NCBI GenBank assembly: GCA_021776915.1 | Contig: JAIQZU010000034.1 | Coordinates: 1 to 64,000, forward strand | Reading direction: 5' to 3' | DNA: 64,000 bases | Source: Candidatus Scalindua sp. | Lineage (GTDB): Bacteria > Planctomycetota > Brocadiia > Brocadiales > Scalinduaceae | Shown: piece by piece, positions 1-7,868 of the stretch | Position numbering within the stretch: position 1 is the stretch's first letter | How the letters are laid out: the number at the start of each line of letters is the position of its first letter | Translations under genes and position numbers: made by a program | The notes under the pieces: model-generated | What the model was told of the DNA's origin: nothing | Seen by the model: the letters and a program-made list of their open reading frames with translations, nothing else | Database searches by the model: none

Positions 1-60
1 AAAGAGTAAATCTGACCTCCTCTCCTAAAGCAGCCTGTTAATACAAGCAAAAGGAATGTA

Positions 61-1584
61 ATGAAGAAGAGGATGTTGATAAATGTTGTAGAACCTGAGG
101 AAAGTAGAATCGCCATATTGGAAGATGGGGTTCTTGAAGAAATATATATTGAAAGGTTTTCTCGTGAGCAAATTGCCGGCAATATATATAAGGGCCGTAT
201 TGTCAATGTAGAACCGAGTATAGAAGCTGCATTTGTAAATATCGGAATATCAAGAAACGGATTCCTTCATGTTTCAGACGTTAAGAATTGCGGTCGTAAT
301 GGCGAGGAACAATTAGATAGCGACAGTACTACAAAAACAAGAGAGAATAAGTCAAGGATCAAGACATTAATAAACCCCGACCAGGAAGTACTAGTACAAG
401 TCATCAAAGAGGGAATTGGTGACAAGGGGCCAAGCTTAACGGCAAATGTCAGTATTCCGGGAAGATTCCTGGTTCTGATGCCGGAATCAAACCTTGTAGG
501 TGTTTCACGAAAGATTATTGATGAAGCCGAAAGGGCAAGACTTAAACAGATAATTGAAGAACTAAAACCTCCCCCAAATTTAGGCCTGATAGTTAGAACT
601 GCCGGGGTAAATCAAACAAAACGTGAACTTTCCAGAGATTTTAATTATCTTCGAAAGCTGTGGAAGGTTATAGAGAATAAAGAAAGAAAAGCTGAAACAC
701 CATCCGTAATATACCAGGAAAGTGATTTAGTAATTCGTACAATTCGGGATATATTATCAACAGATATTGATGAAATAATCATTGATTCCGAAGCTGTCTT
801 TAAAAAGGCAAGATATTTCCTGCGTTTAATAATGCCCAGTTGTGTGAGGAAGCTAAAACTTTATAATGAACATGAACCATTATTTCACAAATACAACATT
901 GAAAGAGAAATAGAGAAAATCAATAAAAGGGAAGTCCGTCTTCCAAGAGGAGGCTCCATTGTAATTGAACAAACCGAAGCTCTGGTAGCAATAGACGTAA
1001 ACAGTGGTAAATATAGAGAAGAAAGTGATCCGGAAAAAACAGCGTTCAAAACAAACATTAAAGCAGCAAAAGAAATTGCTCGTCAAGTCAGGTTAAGGGA
1101 TATTGGTGGAGTCGTAATAGTTGACTTCATTGATATGAAAGAAGAGAGGCATATGAGAGCGGTTGAAAAGGTTATGGAAGACGCTCTAAAAAGAGACCGC
1201 GCCAGAAAAAAGATGTTAAAAATATCTAAATTTGGTATTATCCAGATGACACGGCAGAGGATCAGACCGAGTCTAAAGTCTGTAATTTATGAAAATTGTA
1301 AAAATTGTGAGGGTACCGGAGAAATAAAGACAATCGAAAGTACCTGTCTGGATTTAATGAGGCAGATAAAATCAACGGTAAATAATCCTAAAACCAAAAA
1401 GATAGAGATTACTGCCAATGATGTAGTTGCAGGATATCTACTAAATAACAAAAGAAAACGACTTGCAGAACTTGAGGAGAAATTTTCAAAGGATATTATA
1501 ATCAAAGGCGTAATCGGCCAGAAAACAGCTGAAACCACAATCCATAGCATTGACAGCGAAGGAAACCGCATTGCGACTAGATAA
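61..1584 (+). CDS. rng: Ribonuclease G (RNase E/G family endoribonuclease)
   Basis: Single-strand-specific endoribonuclease for rRNA maturation and mRNA turnover in the cytoplasm. The 507-aa length fits RNase G rather than the much longer RNase E. An S1-type RNA-binding segment lies near residues 40-130 (IYKGRIVNVEPSIEAAFVNI). The catalytic DNase-I-like part carries the two metal-binding aspartate motifs AIDVNSGK and VIVDFIDM. Near the C-terminus CKNCEGTGE is the zinc-link CxxC that holds the dimer together. The ATG at 61 follows an AAAAGGA Shine-Dalgarno at about 50-56. It sits upstream of rplU-rpmA-obgE, a common bacterial arrangement. The gene before it is outside the window. Family assignment is very secure; substrates are inferred from the family. 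Confidence 0.95.
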   Translation: MKKRMLINVVEPEESRIAILEDGVLEEIYIERFSREQIAGNIYKGRIVNVEPSIEAAFVNIGISRNGFLHVSDVKNCGRNGEEQLDSDSTTKTRENKSRIKTLINPDQEVLVQVIKEGIGDKGPSLTANVSIPGRFLVLMPESNLVGVSRKIIDEAERARLKQIIEELKPPPNLGLIVRTAGVNQTKRELSRDFNYLRKLWKVIENKERKAETPSVIYQESDLVIRTIRDILSTDIDEIIIDSEAVFKKARYFLRLIMPSCVRKLKLYNEHEPLFHKYNIEREIEKINKREVRLPRGGSIVIEQTEALVAIDVNSGKYREESDPEKTAFKTNIKAAKEIARQVRLRDIGGVVIVDFIDMKEERHMRAVEKVMEDALKRDRARKKMLKISKFGIIQMTRQRIRPSLKSVIYENCKNCEGTGEIKTIESTCLDLMRQIKSTVNNPKTKKIEITANDVVAGYLLNNKRKRLAELEEKFSKDIIIKGVIGQKTAETTIHSIDSEGNRIATR

Positions 1585-1697
1585 ATTTTCTTTAATTGTA
1601 AACCGTTCTGACTTTCACTTGAATGACATCAATAGAACGGGTTAAAGTAAGCCAACTTAAAATACTCACTAACAAGAATGTTGAAAGGAGAAATGTA

Positions 1698-2012
1698 ATG
1701 TATGCCGTTATAAAAGAAGGCGGAAAACAATACAAGGTTGAACCGGGCGAAAGTATAGAGATAGACTTAAAAGACAATGTCAAAAAAGGCTATACGCTTG
1801 AACTAACAGATGTATTAATGGTCTCGAAAGAGGGAAAAACACAAATAGGAACACCCACTGTTGAGAATGCGAAAGTAATATCTGAAGTTCAAAGTCATAC
1901 AAAAGGCAAAAAACTGGTAGTAATGAAATTCCGTCGCCGCAAAGACTCCAGGACAAAACGGGGACACAGACAGAAATATACAAAAATTAAAATAAAAGAA
2001 ATTATTTCCTGA
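1698..2012 (+). CDS. rplU: 50S ribosomal protein L21
   Basis: Large-subunit ribosomal protein that binds 23S rRNA. The 104-aa product starts MYAVIKEGGKQYKVEPGE and ends with the basic RRRKDSRTKRGHRQKYTKI block typical of L21. The open frame extends upstream to 1623, but the ATG at 1698 has an AAAGGAG Shine-Dalgarno at 1684-1690 and starts exactly where L21 proteins start, so I chose it. It is followed by rpmA and obgE as in most bacteria, except that a 113-bp hairpin repeat separates rplU from rpmA. Confidence 0.97.
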   Translation: MYAVIKEGGKQYKVEPGESIEIDLKDNVKKGYTLELTDVLMVSKEGKTQIGTPTVENAKVISEVQSHTKGKKLVVMKFRRRKDSRTKRGHRQKYTKIKIKEIIS

Positions 2013-2125
2013 TACACTAAAACCGTTTTGGTTTTTGGCTTTTCAAAAAACCAAAACCTGGTTGCAGTTATACTCGAATAGTTTTTTCTCGGAATTTCTA
2101 TAAAAACTATTTTGAAATGAGTATA
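2013..2125. repeat. 113-bp twin-hairpin dispersed repeat, copy 1
   Basis: Directly visible: a first hairpin with arms TTTTGGTTTTT and AAAAACCAAAA (about 2026-2058), a spacer GGTTGCAGT, then a second hairpin bounded by TATACTC and GAGTATA (about 2069-2125) with inner arms AATAGTTTTT and AAAAACTATT. The same sequence, diverged by substitutions, occurs in reverse orientation at 52611-52723. It begins directly after the rplU stop and may also act as a terminator or processing structure between rplU and rpmA. Confidence 0.85.
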
Positions 2126-2168
2126 TTCAAGTTAAAATATAATCTTTCTGGCAAAAAAGGAGTTAACA

Positions 2169-2411
2169 ATGGCTCATAAAAAAGGACAAAGCTCGACAAG
2201 AAACGGAAGAGACAGCAATGCTCAATACCGTGGTATCAAACATTACGGCGGAGAACTGGTGAAGGCCGGTGCTATTATTGTTCGACAATGCGGTACAAAA
2301 TTCAAACCAGGCACAAATGTAGGGTGTGGTAAGGACTACACACTATTCACAAAGATAGAGGGGAAAGTTGCATTTGAATCTGGCCGCAAGGTCAGTGTTC
2401 ATCCTGTATAA
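2169..2411 (+). CDS. rpmA: 50S ribosomal protein L27
   Basis: Large-subunit protein close to the peptidyl-transferase centre. The 80-aa product [20 protein letters not shown] has the canonical L27 start (AHKKG, with G-SS-NGRDS) and the internal [21 protein letters not shown] block. There is no N-terminal extension needing cleavage, unlike the Firmicutes form. An AAAAAAGGAG Shine-Dalgarno lies about 8 nt upstream. It is followed by an intrinsic terminator and then obgE. Confidence 0.97.
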   Translation: MAHKKGQSSTRNGRDSNAQYRGIKHYGGELVKAGAIIVRQCGTKFKPGTNVGCGKDYTLFTKIEGKVAFESGRKVSVHPV

Positions 2412-2452
2412 AAACTTTTTATGTTATACCACAAAATATTAATAGTAATGGG

Positions 2453-2478
2453 AAGGGAGCTTAAACGCTCCCTTTTTT
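2453..2478 (+). terminator. Rho-independent terminator after rpmA
   Basis: Arms AGGGAGC and GCTCCCT around the loop TTAAAC, followed at once by a T run. It ends the rplU-rpmA transcript 15 bp before the obgE start, so obgE probably needs its own promoter or read-through. Confidence 0.85.
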
Positions 2479-2492
2479 CATAAATACATACA

Positions 2493-3587
2493 ATGTTTAT
2501 AGATGAAGCAACGGTTTATGTAAAAGGCGGCGATGGTGGAGATGGCGGCGTGAGTTTCCGCAGGGAAAAATATGTTCCTCGTGGCGGCCCCAACGGTGGA
2601 AATGGAGGCAAAGGGGGCAGCGTCATCCTGTATGTAAACGAAAAGGTCGATACGTTGCTGGACATAACATCAAAGGTAAAATTCATTGCTGAGGATGGCG
2701 GGAACGGAAAAAACAATAACAAAAATGGTAAAGACGGAAAAGACTTAATCATCAATATACCTAAGGGAACGCTGGTAAAAGACCTGAAAACAGGGCGAGT
2801 AATTAAAGATTTAAAAGAATTTGAAGAGTCTATAAGGATTGCAAGAGGCGGGAAGAAAGGCAAGGGTAATGCCCACTTCAAATCCCCAACCAATCAGGCT
2901 CCGCGTTTTGCTGAAGAAGGAGGAAGAGGCCAGGAACGTTGGATTAAACTTGAACTGAAGCTAATCGCAGATGTTGGTATAATTGGCTTACCCAATGCCG
3001 GAAAGTCTACGTTCCTTGCAAGAATATCTTCGGCACGGCCTAAAATCGCGGACTATCCATTCACCACACTACAACCGCAATTAGGAATTGTGGAATTGGA
3101 GGATTATAAAAGGTTAGTATTTGCAGACATACCCGGCCTTATAGAAGGTGCGCATATCGGTTCCGGCTTGGGTAACACATTTTTACGGCATATAGAAAGG
3201 ACAAGAGTAATTGTTCATTTAATAGATATTTCCGCAGCCGACCCTTTAGAAACATACCACCTGGTCAGGAAGGAACTAACTCTTTTCAGTTCCAAATTAA
3301 GTGAGAAAGCAGAAATAATAGTCCTAAACAAAGCTGACATTCTGGACATGGAAACCGGTTTTAACGTAGCAGAGGACTTGAGCAGTAAATTGTCTAAACC
3401 CGTATACACAATCTCAGCAGTAACTGGCATGAATGTGAAAGATATAATTAAAAAGGCTGCCGATTTAGTTGATAAAGAAAATGCAGAGGGGCATTCCTCT
3501 CAACCTGACCGGCAAAGCCTTTCAGCCGAAAACAAGTCATCTGAAACTGATAAACTATTATCTTCTCAAAATTCTAAATCATTATGA
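2493..3587 (+). CDS. obgE: GTPase Obg/CgtA
   Basis: Ribosome-associated GTPase involved in 50S assembly and stress responses. The 364-aa product has the glycine-rich Obg fold at residues 1-158 (VKGGDGGDGGVSFRREKYVP, then PRGGPNGGNGGKGG). The G domain carries GLPNAGKSTF (G1), the DYPFTTLQP switch, DIPGLIEGA (G3) and NKAD (G4). The tail is serine-rich and poorly conserved (SSQPDRQSLSAENKSS). The stop codon overlaps the coaX start by 4 nt (ATGA), indicating translational coupling. ATG at 2493 is the only start that matches the family N-terminus MFIDEA. Confidence 0.96.
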   Translation: MFIDEATVYVKGGDGGDGGVSFRREKYVPRGGPNGGNGGKGGSVILYVNEKVDTLLDITSKVKFIAEDGGNGKNNNKNGKDGKDLIINIPKGTLVKDLKTGRVIKDLKEFEESIRIARGGKKGKGNAHFKSPTNQAPRFAEEGGRGQERWIKLELKLIADVGIIGLPNAGKSTFLARISSARPKIADYPFTTLQPQLGIVELEDYKRLVFADIPGLIEGAHIGSGLGNTFLRHIERTRVIVHLIDISAADPLETYHLVRKELTLFSSKLSEKAEIIVLNKADILDMETGFNVAEDLSSKLSKPVYTISAVTGMNVKDIIKKAADLVDKENAEGHSSQPDRQSLSAENKSSETDKLLSSQNSKSL

Positions 3588-4333
3588 TCCTGGCAGTAGA
3601 TATTGGCAACACAAACATTAATATAGGCAGCTTTCAAGGAAAGAAGCTTATTTCACATTACTGTGTAGATAAAAAAAGTTTAACTAATCAAAAAGCAGCC
3701 TTTCCCCTTAGTTCATCCCTTCTGAATCAAGCCCAAAATATATTAGTCGCCTCAGTAAACCCGAAAACAGAAGCAGTTTTTTACAAATACCTGGGCAAAA
3801 AATATAAAAAGAAGGTACTAAAGATAGGTAAAGAAATAAAACCAGAGATGCCTATACTTGTTGACAACCCTCAAAAGGTTGGGATTGATAGAGTACTTAA
3901 TGCACTTGCCGCATATAGGCGAACTAAAAAAGCTACAATTGTTATCGATTTTGGCACGGCAATCACAATCGATATAGTGTCAAGAAAAGGCGAGTTTCTG
4001 GGTGGGTTGATACTGCCCGGAATAAGGACAAGCGCTTATGCCCTGAAAAAACAAACCGCCCTTTTGCCAGAGGTTGACATAAAGAAACCCAAAAAAGTAA
4101 TTGGAAAAAATGTGGAAAATGCCATAAAAGCAGGAATCTATTTCGGAACGACGGGATCCATAATTCACATAATAAGAAAGATTCGGAAGGTTTATGAGGG
4201 TGTGCAATATATTATTGCAACTGGTGGAGATGCAAAAACATTCAAAAAGGATATTTCTGAAATTGATAAGGTTATTCCGCGCTTAACACTGGAAGGAATC
4301 AGGATAGCTTTTACAGAAAGCGTTAATCCATAG
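3584..4333 (+). CDS. coaX: Type III pantothenate kinase
   Basis: First enzyme of coenzyme A synthesis, phosphorylating pantothenate. The 249-aa length is normal. Motifs of the ASKHA-fold CoaX family are visible: DIGNTNINIGSF at the N-terminus (phosphate 1), GIDRVLNALAAY, DFGTAITIDIV with GGLILPGI in the middle, and IATGGDA near the C-terminus. It begins on the obgE stop (4-nt ATGA overlap). Its 3' end overlaps by 11 nt the convergent TPR gene. Confidence 0.95.
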   Translation: MILAVDIGNTNINIGSFQGKKLISHYCVDKKSLTNQKAAFPLSSSLLNQAQNILVASVNPKTEAVFYKYLGKKYKKKVLKIGKEIKPEMPILVDNPQKVGIDRVLNALAAYRRTKKATIVIDFGTAITIDIVSRKGEFLGGLILPGIRTSAYALKKQTALLPEVDIKKPKKVIGKNVENAIKAGIYFGTTGSIIHIIRKIRKVYEGVQYIIATGGDAKTFKKDISEIDKVIPRLTLEGIRIAFTESVNP

Positions 4334-4766
4334 GGCTTTGTTCAACAAGTTTTTTTGCCGATTTTTTCAACTTATTAATTAACATTTCATAGCCTGCCTC
4401 ATCTCTCAACCCATCCAGATCGCTGTCATTCTCCAGATGCCTTATGTCGTTATAGCCTAAATTTATTGCTATACCTAAAGATCCCAGTGATTTATCAACA
4501 CTTCCCAACAATGAATAACTGCATGCAAGATTATAATGAACTAATGGATCACAGGGTTTAAGTTTCGATAACTTCACGTCTACCCTTAGCCCCTTCTCGT
4601 ACATCCCATTAGCAGTATATAAATTGCCAAGGAACATCAGGCACTCGGCATAGGCCGGATATATTTCGAGAACACCTTCCAAAAACCAGATCTCAAATTC
4701 ATCATCAGTTTTTCGGAATTCCGGTGTCTTCAAATCAAACTTATATTCTGGAATTCTCAATGTCAT
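4323..4766 (-). CDS. TPR-repeat protein, small cytoplasmic
   Basis: 147-aa product without signal peptide. About two to three tetratricopeptide-like helices are visible: YAECLMFLGNLYTANGMYEKGL, then PLVHYNLACSYSLLGSVDKSL, then LGYNDIRHLENDSDLDGLRD. The last block resembles the C-terminal half repeat common in planctomycete TPR proteins. Such modules bind partner proteins. Partner and role are unknown. It is convergent with coaX and transcribed alone. The reading frame is clean and matches a known fold, so I regard it as real. Confidence 0.8.
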   Translation of the reverse strand: MTLRIPEYKFDLKTPEFRKTDDEFEIWFLEGVLEIYPAYAECLMFLGNLYTANGMYEKGLRVDVKLSKLKPCDPLVHYNLACSYSLLGSVDKSLGSLGIAINLGYNDIRHLENDSDLDGLRDEAGYEMLINKLKKSAKKLVEQSPMD

Positions 4767-4967
4767 TTTAATAAACGGCTATCTTGCTATAAAATAAACC
4801 GAAACTCGCTATTCAACTAATTTTAGTTTATTGTAAATTGATTTATTGTCAAGTATGATTTTTCAAGTTGATTGCCTATAGCGTTTGTGATCAATTTGTC
4901 ATTTTTTATTTTGATAATTACTTGTTAATAGATTAGGATACATGCCTAACCCAGCCAAGCTGGAAAA

Positions 4968-5079
4968 TCCGAAATCCTAAGCACGAAATTCGAAACAAAT
5001 ACAAATTTTCAAATGTTCAAAACTTTTTATTTTGGTCATTCGATATTGTTTCGGATTTCGACATTCGAATTTCGAATTT
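4968..5079. repeat. Dispersed palindromic AT-rich repeat (GAAATTCGAAACAAAT family), copy A
   Basis: Contains GCACGAAATTCGAAACAAAT, a middle with TTTCAAATGTTCAAAAC, and a mirrored arm GTTTCGGATTTCGACATTCG. Together these make an imperfect long palindrome. A related copy lies at 63508-63638 beside pta. The rest of the 4767-5133 gap is AT-rich and shows no gene. Confidence 0.75.
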
Positions 5080-5133
5080 ATTTTTTGTCAAAAAAAGCAA
5101 GAAATTGTTACCTTATAGAATATGGGTTTATAA

Positions 5134-5757
5134 ATGTCTAAGTTTTATCCAATACATTTAGATGTTAAAGATAAGAAATGCGTTATTGTTGGAGGCGGGA
5201 AGGTGGCATACCGGAAGGTATGCAGCTTGAAAGAGGCGGGCGCTGAAGTAGTTGTGGTCAGTCCTGAAATTTGCCCTGAAATTGCGGACAAGAAAGGCAT
5301 TGCCTTAATAAAAAAGAATTATGATGAGACTGTTTTAGATGGCGCCTTACTTGTTATTGCAGCAACGGATAACGAGGCAGTTAACAAAAAGGCGGCGTTG
5401 GATGCAGGGAAAAGGAACATAATTGTAAACGTGGTTGATCATCCGGAACTTTGCTCCTTTATTGTTCCTTCAACAATAAATAGAGGAGACCTTTGTATAA
5501 GTATTTCGACCGGAGGCGCAAGTCCCGCTGTTTCTAAAAGCGTTAGAGAGGAATTAGAGGATGTCTTTGGTACAGAATATGAAGAGTACCTGAATCTGCT
5601 GACTAAAATGCGCAGTATTGCAATGTCGGATATCAAGGACAGTGCTATACGCAGAAAGGCACTCCAGCGCCTGGCAGAAAAAGATATTCTGGATATTGTG
5701 AAGAACAAAGGAGTCAAGGAGGCAGAGGCAAAAATAAGGGAGATCATGTTTGAGTGA
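5134..5757 (+). CDS. Precorrin-2 dehydrogenase / sirohydrochlorin ferrochelatase (CysG N-terminal/Met8 type)
   Basis: Catalyses NAD-dependent oxidation of precorrin-2 and probably iron insertion to give siroheme. The 207-aa product lacks the CysG methyltransferase half, so it is of the stand-alone Met8/CysG-N type. A Rossmann GGGKVAYRK motif starts near residue 20 (VIVGGGKVA). The conserved VNVVDHPELCSFIVPSTI and ISISTGGASPAVSK motifs follow. The siroheme product is exactly the cofactor needed by the sulfite reductase-like gene 130 bp downstream, which supports a joint role. The ATG at 5134 matches the usual N-terminus (FYPIHLDVKDKKC). Confidence 0.92.
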   Translation: MSKFYPIHLDVKDKKCVIVGGGKVAYRKVCSLKEAGAEVVVVSPEICPEIADKKGIALIKKNYDETVLDGALLVIAATDNEAVNKKAALDAGKRNIIVNVVDHPELCSFIVPSTINRGDLCISISTGGASPAVSKSVREELEDVFGTEYEEYLNLLTKMRSIAMSDIKDSAIRRKALQRLAEKDILDIVKNKGVKEAEAKIREIMFE

Positions 5758-5887
5758 GGTTGAATTACCTCTCTCAAGGCTTTTTCTGCTTGAAACATTT
5801 CTCCTTCAGTGATAACATGAAATCCGACTAATTTTATAATCTTTTTAAACAAAACGTACTATTTATTATAGTCTTAAGGAGTAATCT

Positions 5888-6778
5888 ATGTCTAAAAATA
5901 CGGATGCCGGAAAAATTGACTTTAATGAATTGAAATCCGGCGGGTTTATAAAACAGAACCAGAAAGACCTTTTTACGGTTCGTCTAAGGGTGCCGGGAGG
6001 CAGACTTGACGTCGATAAGATGGCCAAGATTGCGGCAGTCGCTAAAAAATACAGCAAAATGGGTTATTGCCACCTTAGTTTCAGACAATCAGTTGAAATT
6101 ATTGGTGTACACATAGATGATTTTGATGCAGCGGTAAAAGAATTGGCAGCGTTCGGGCAACCAATAGCGTCCTGTGGTCCCAGAATCCGTGTTCCGACAG
6201 CCTGTGGCGGCAATGAATATAATCCTAATGGGATTATGGACGCCCAGAAAAAGGCGCTGGAAGTAGACAAAGTGCTTTTTGGTACAACCTGTCATCATAA
6301 ATTCAAAATTTCATTTTCTGCCTGTCCAATAGACTGCGCCAGGACCAGAGGAATGGATTTAGGGTTTCAGGGCATGGTGGAGCCGCATTGGGAGGACGAC
6401 CCATGTACCGGATGTACTCTGTGTGAAAAGGCGTGTCTGGAAGGAGCTATAGTATCTGATGAAGATGGAAAGCCTATCTTTTACAGGGAAAAATGCGTAT
6501 ATTGCGGAGACTGTATAAAGGCATGCCCTACAGATGCGTGGACCCCAAAGCGAAAAGGCTGGGCTGTCCGTGCAGGCGGAAAACATGGGAGGCATCCAAG
6601 GACGGCAGATAATATTATGCTGTTTCTGCCGGATGAAAAGGTGCTGGACTTTATTAGCAAGACCGTCGAATGGTATAATGCAAATGGCACGAAAGGGGAG
6701 AGGATCGGAACAACTTTTGACCGTGTCGGAGTGGAAAAATACAAAGAAGAGGTTGCGCGTCCTTTTATTACAGATTAG
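5888..6778 (+). CDS. Small siroheme sulfite/nitrite reductase-like protein with 2x[4Fe-4S] ferredoxin domain
   Basis: Probably reduces sulfite to sulfide, or a related siroheme reaction. The 296-aa protein has the half-ferredoxin-like NIR/SIR N-terminus (TVRLRVPGGRLDVDKMAKIA), the siroheme/4Fe-4S part with C106 (PTACGGNEYN) and C146-x3-C150 (SACPIDC), and two ferredoxin clusters: C173xxCxxCxxxC183 and C203xxCxxCxxxC213. This matches small DsrAB-like, AsrC-like proteins rather than full-length CysI. Oddity: the usual C-x5-C that completes the siroheme-coupled cluster is not seen; only C106 is present, with C96 and C135 nearby. SD TTAAGGAG precedes the ATG. The next ORF starts at the base after the stop. 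Confidence 0.85.
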   Translation: MSKNTDAGKIDFNELKSGGFIKQNQKDLFTVRLRVPGGRLDVDKMAKIAAVAKKYSKMGYCHLSFRQSVEIIGVHIDDFDAAVKELAAFGQPIASCGPRIRVPTACGGNEYNPNGIMDAQKKALEVDKVLFGTTCHHKFKISFSACPIDCARTRGMDLGFQGMVEPHWEDDPCTGCTLCEKACLEGAIVSDEDGKPIFYREKCVYCGDCIKACPTDAWTPKRKGWAVRAGGKHGRHPRTADNIMLFLPDEKVLDFISKTVEWYNANGTKGERIGTTFDRVGVEKYKEEVARPFITD

Positions 6779-7195
6779 ATGGAAGAGAAAAAATTTATAC
6801 TATTTCTGCATAGTGGTAATTACGACAAATTATATCAGGCAGTAATGCTGGCTATTACATCAGCCTCTATGGGGAATAAGGTCTACATTTTTTTATTCTT
6901 TTGGGCTTTAAGGAAGTTTGTAACTGATAAGATAGATGTTATTGAATTTCCCGACGGAATGCATGAGGAAGATAAACGCCTGCTAGGAGCCGTACCACAG
7001 GGGCAGCCGGACATGCTGAAGGAATTACTGAGTGAAGTAAGCAAGATGGGCAACCTGGAGATCTATGCATGCAGTGGTGCTGTAAAGTTAATGGAGCTAG
7101 ATGAAGAGTTGGTAAAAAGTAAGGTCAAAGAGATTATAGGACTGCCGACAATGTTAAAGATGGCGGAAGGCGCAGAAACCCAACTCTTTATTTAG
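6779..7195 (+). CDS. DsrE/DsrF-like sulfur-transfer family protein
   Basis: 138-aa protein of the DsrE/DsrF/DrsH-like fold, small proteins that carry persulfide sulfur on a cysteine. Visible: the N-terminal beta strand FILFLHSGNYDKLYQAVMLA, the hydrophobic VYIFLFFWAL typical of the DrsE-like peroxiredoxin group, and a conserved cysteine C98 in EIYACSGAVKLM. Start is the ATG immediately after the reductase stop (no gap), so it is translationally linked. Together with TusA and sulfite reductase it suggests a relay for sulfane sulfur. The direction (assimilation or oxidation) cannot be read from sequence. Confidence 0.85.
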   Translation: MEEKKFILFLHSGNYDKLYQAVMLAITSASMGNKVYIFLFFWALRKFVTDKIDVIEFPDGMHEEDKRLLGAVPQGQPDMLKELLSEVSKMGNLEIYACSGAVKLMELDEELVKSKVKEIIGLPTMLKMAEGAETQLFI

Positions 7196-7204
7196 GGGAA
7201 GATT

Positions 7205-7864
7205 GTGATTTATATTAATCAGCATTTAATCAACAGGATGCTAAAGGAGGCAAAGAATGCTTATCCTTATGAATGTTGCGGTTTAATTGTAGGCAATAAT
7301 AATGATACAGGGAAGGTAGTACATGAAATCTATCCTGTTGAAAATAAGAATAAAGTGAGGGCAGAGGATAGATATGAGATAGACCCAAAAGAATTCGATA
7401 AGACAGATCGAGAAGCAACAAAAAAAGGATTGAATATAATAGGTATATATCATTCACATCCTGACCATCCTGCTGCGCCATCAGCATTTGATAAAGAGTG
7501 TGCAAATGTATGGACAGAATATTCGTACATAATAATATCTGTTAAAAACGGAGTAGAAGAAGAACTGAAATCATGGCGTTTTGATTCTGAAAAGCAGGAG
7601 ATCGAGGAAGAAGAAGTAAAAATAAAAAGACGTGACTTTGTAATAGGCACGTCGCTTATAGCATTCAGCTTTACTGTCTGGCTTATCATCCCGTTGATAT
7701 TTGCCCTTCCTTTATCCTTGAAAGTGAAAACCAGTTCAGCATCCATAAGCTATTTCTTTAGTTGGGGTTTAACCGGCATAGGTATTTATTTTGCAGGCAG
7801 GGAAGGCTATGAGTACATAAAGCAAGAGGTGTTAAAAGGATTTTTTAGAAAAATAGTAGGCTGA
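7205..7864 (+). CDS. M67-family JAMM metallopeptidase with C-terminal transmembrane hairpin
   Basis: 219-aa zinc metallopeptidase of the Mov34/MPN/JAMM (M67) family. Catalytic set: E23 (YPYECCGLIVG) and H83-S-H85-P-x6-S93-x2-D96 (IYHSHPDHPAAPSAFD), all present. In CysO/HcyS-type pathways such peptidases cut the C-terminus of a ubiquitin-like sulfur carrier or release amino acid from it; JAMM, TusA, DsrE and sulfite reductase genes cluster in that context. Unusual: after the usual ~140 residues there is an acidic linker, KRRDF, and two hydrophobic segments (about 146-170 and 180-197), which would tether the catalytic domain to the membrane. GTG start with AGGGGAAG upstream. No ThiS/MoaD carrier or ThiF/E1 partner is seen in the window. 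Confidence 0.88.
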   Translation: MIYINQHLINRMLKEAKNAYPYECCGLIVGNNNDTGKVVHEIYPVENKNKVRAEDRYEIDPKEFDKTDREATKKGLNIIGIYHSHPDHPAAPSAFDKECANVWTEYSYIIISVKNGVEEELKSWRFDSEKQEIEEEEVKIKRRDFVIGTSLIAFSFTVWLIIPLIFALPLSLKVKTSSASISYFFSWGLTGIGIYFAGREGYEYIKQEVLKGFFRKIVG

Positions 7865-7868
7865 AAAA

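Noticed and set aside
5761-5852. Minus-strand frame upstream part MFKKIIKLVGFHVITEGEMF overlapping the precorrin-2 dehydrogenase end
   Set aside because: The peptide looks protein-like but most of the frame is antisense to a real gene and no family was recognised; possibly a relic, not supportable.
6534-6845. 103-codon plus-strand ORF inside the reductase gene
   Set aside because: Shadow frame of the siroheme reductase and the DsrE gene, both of which have clear motifs.
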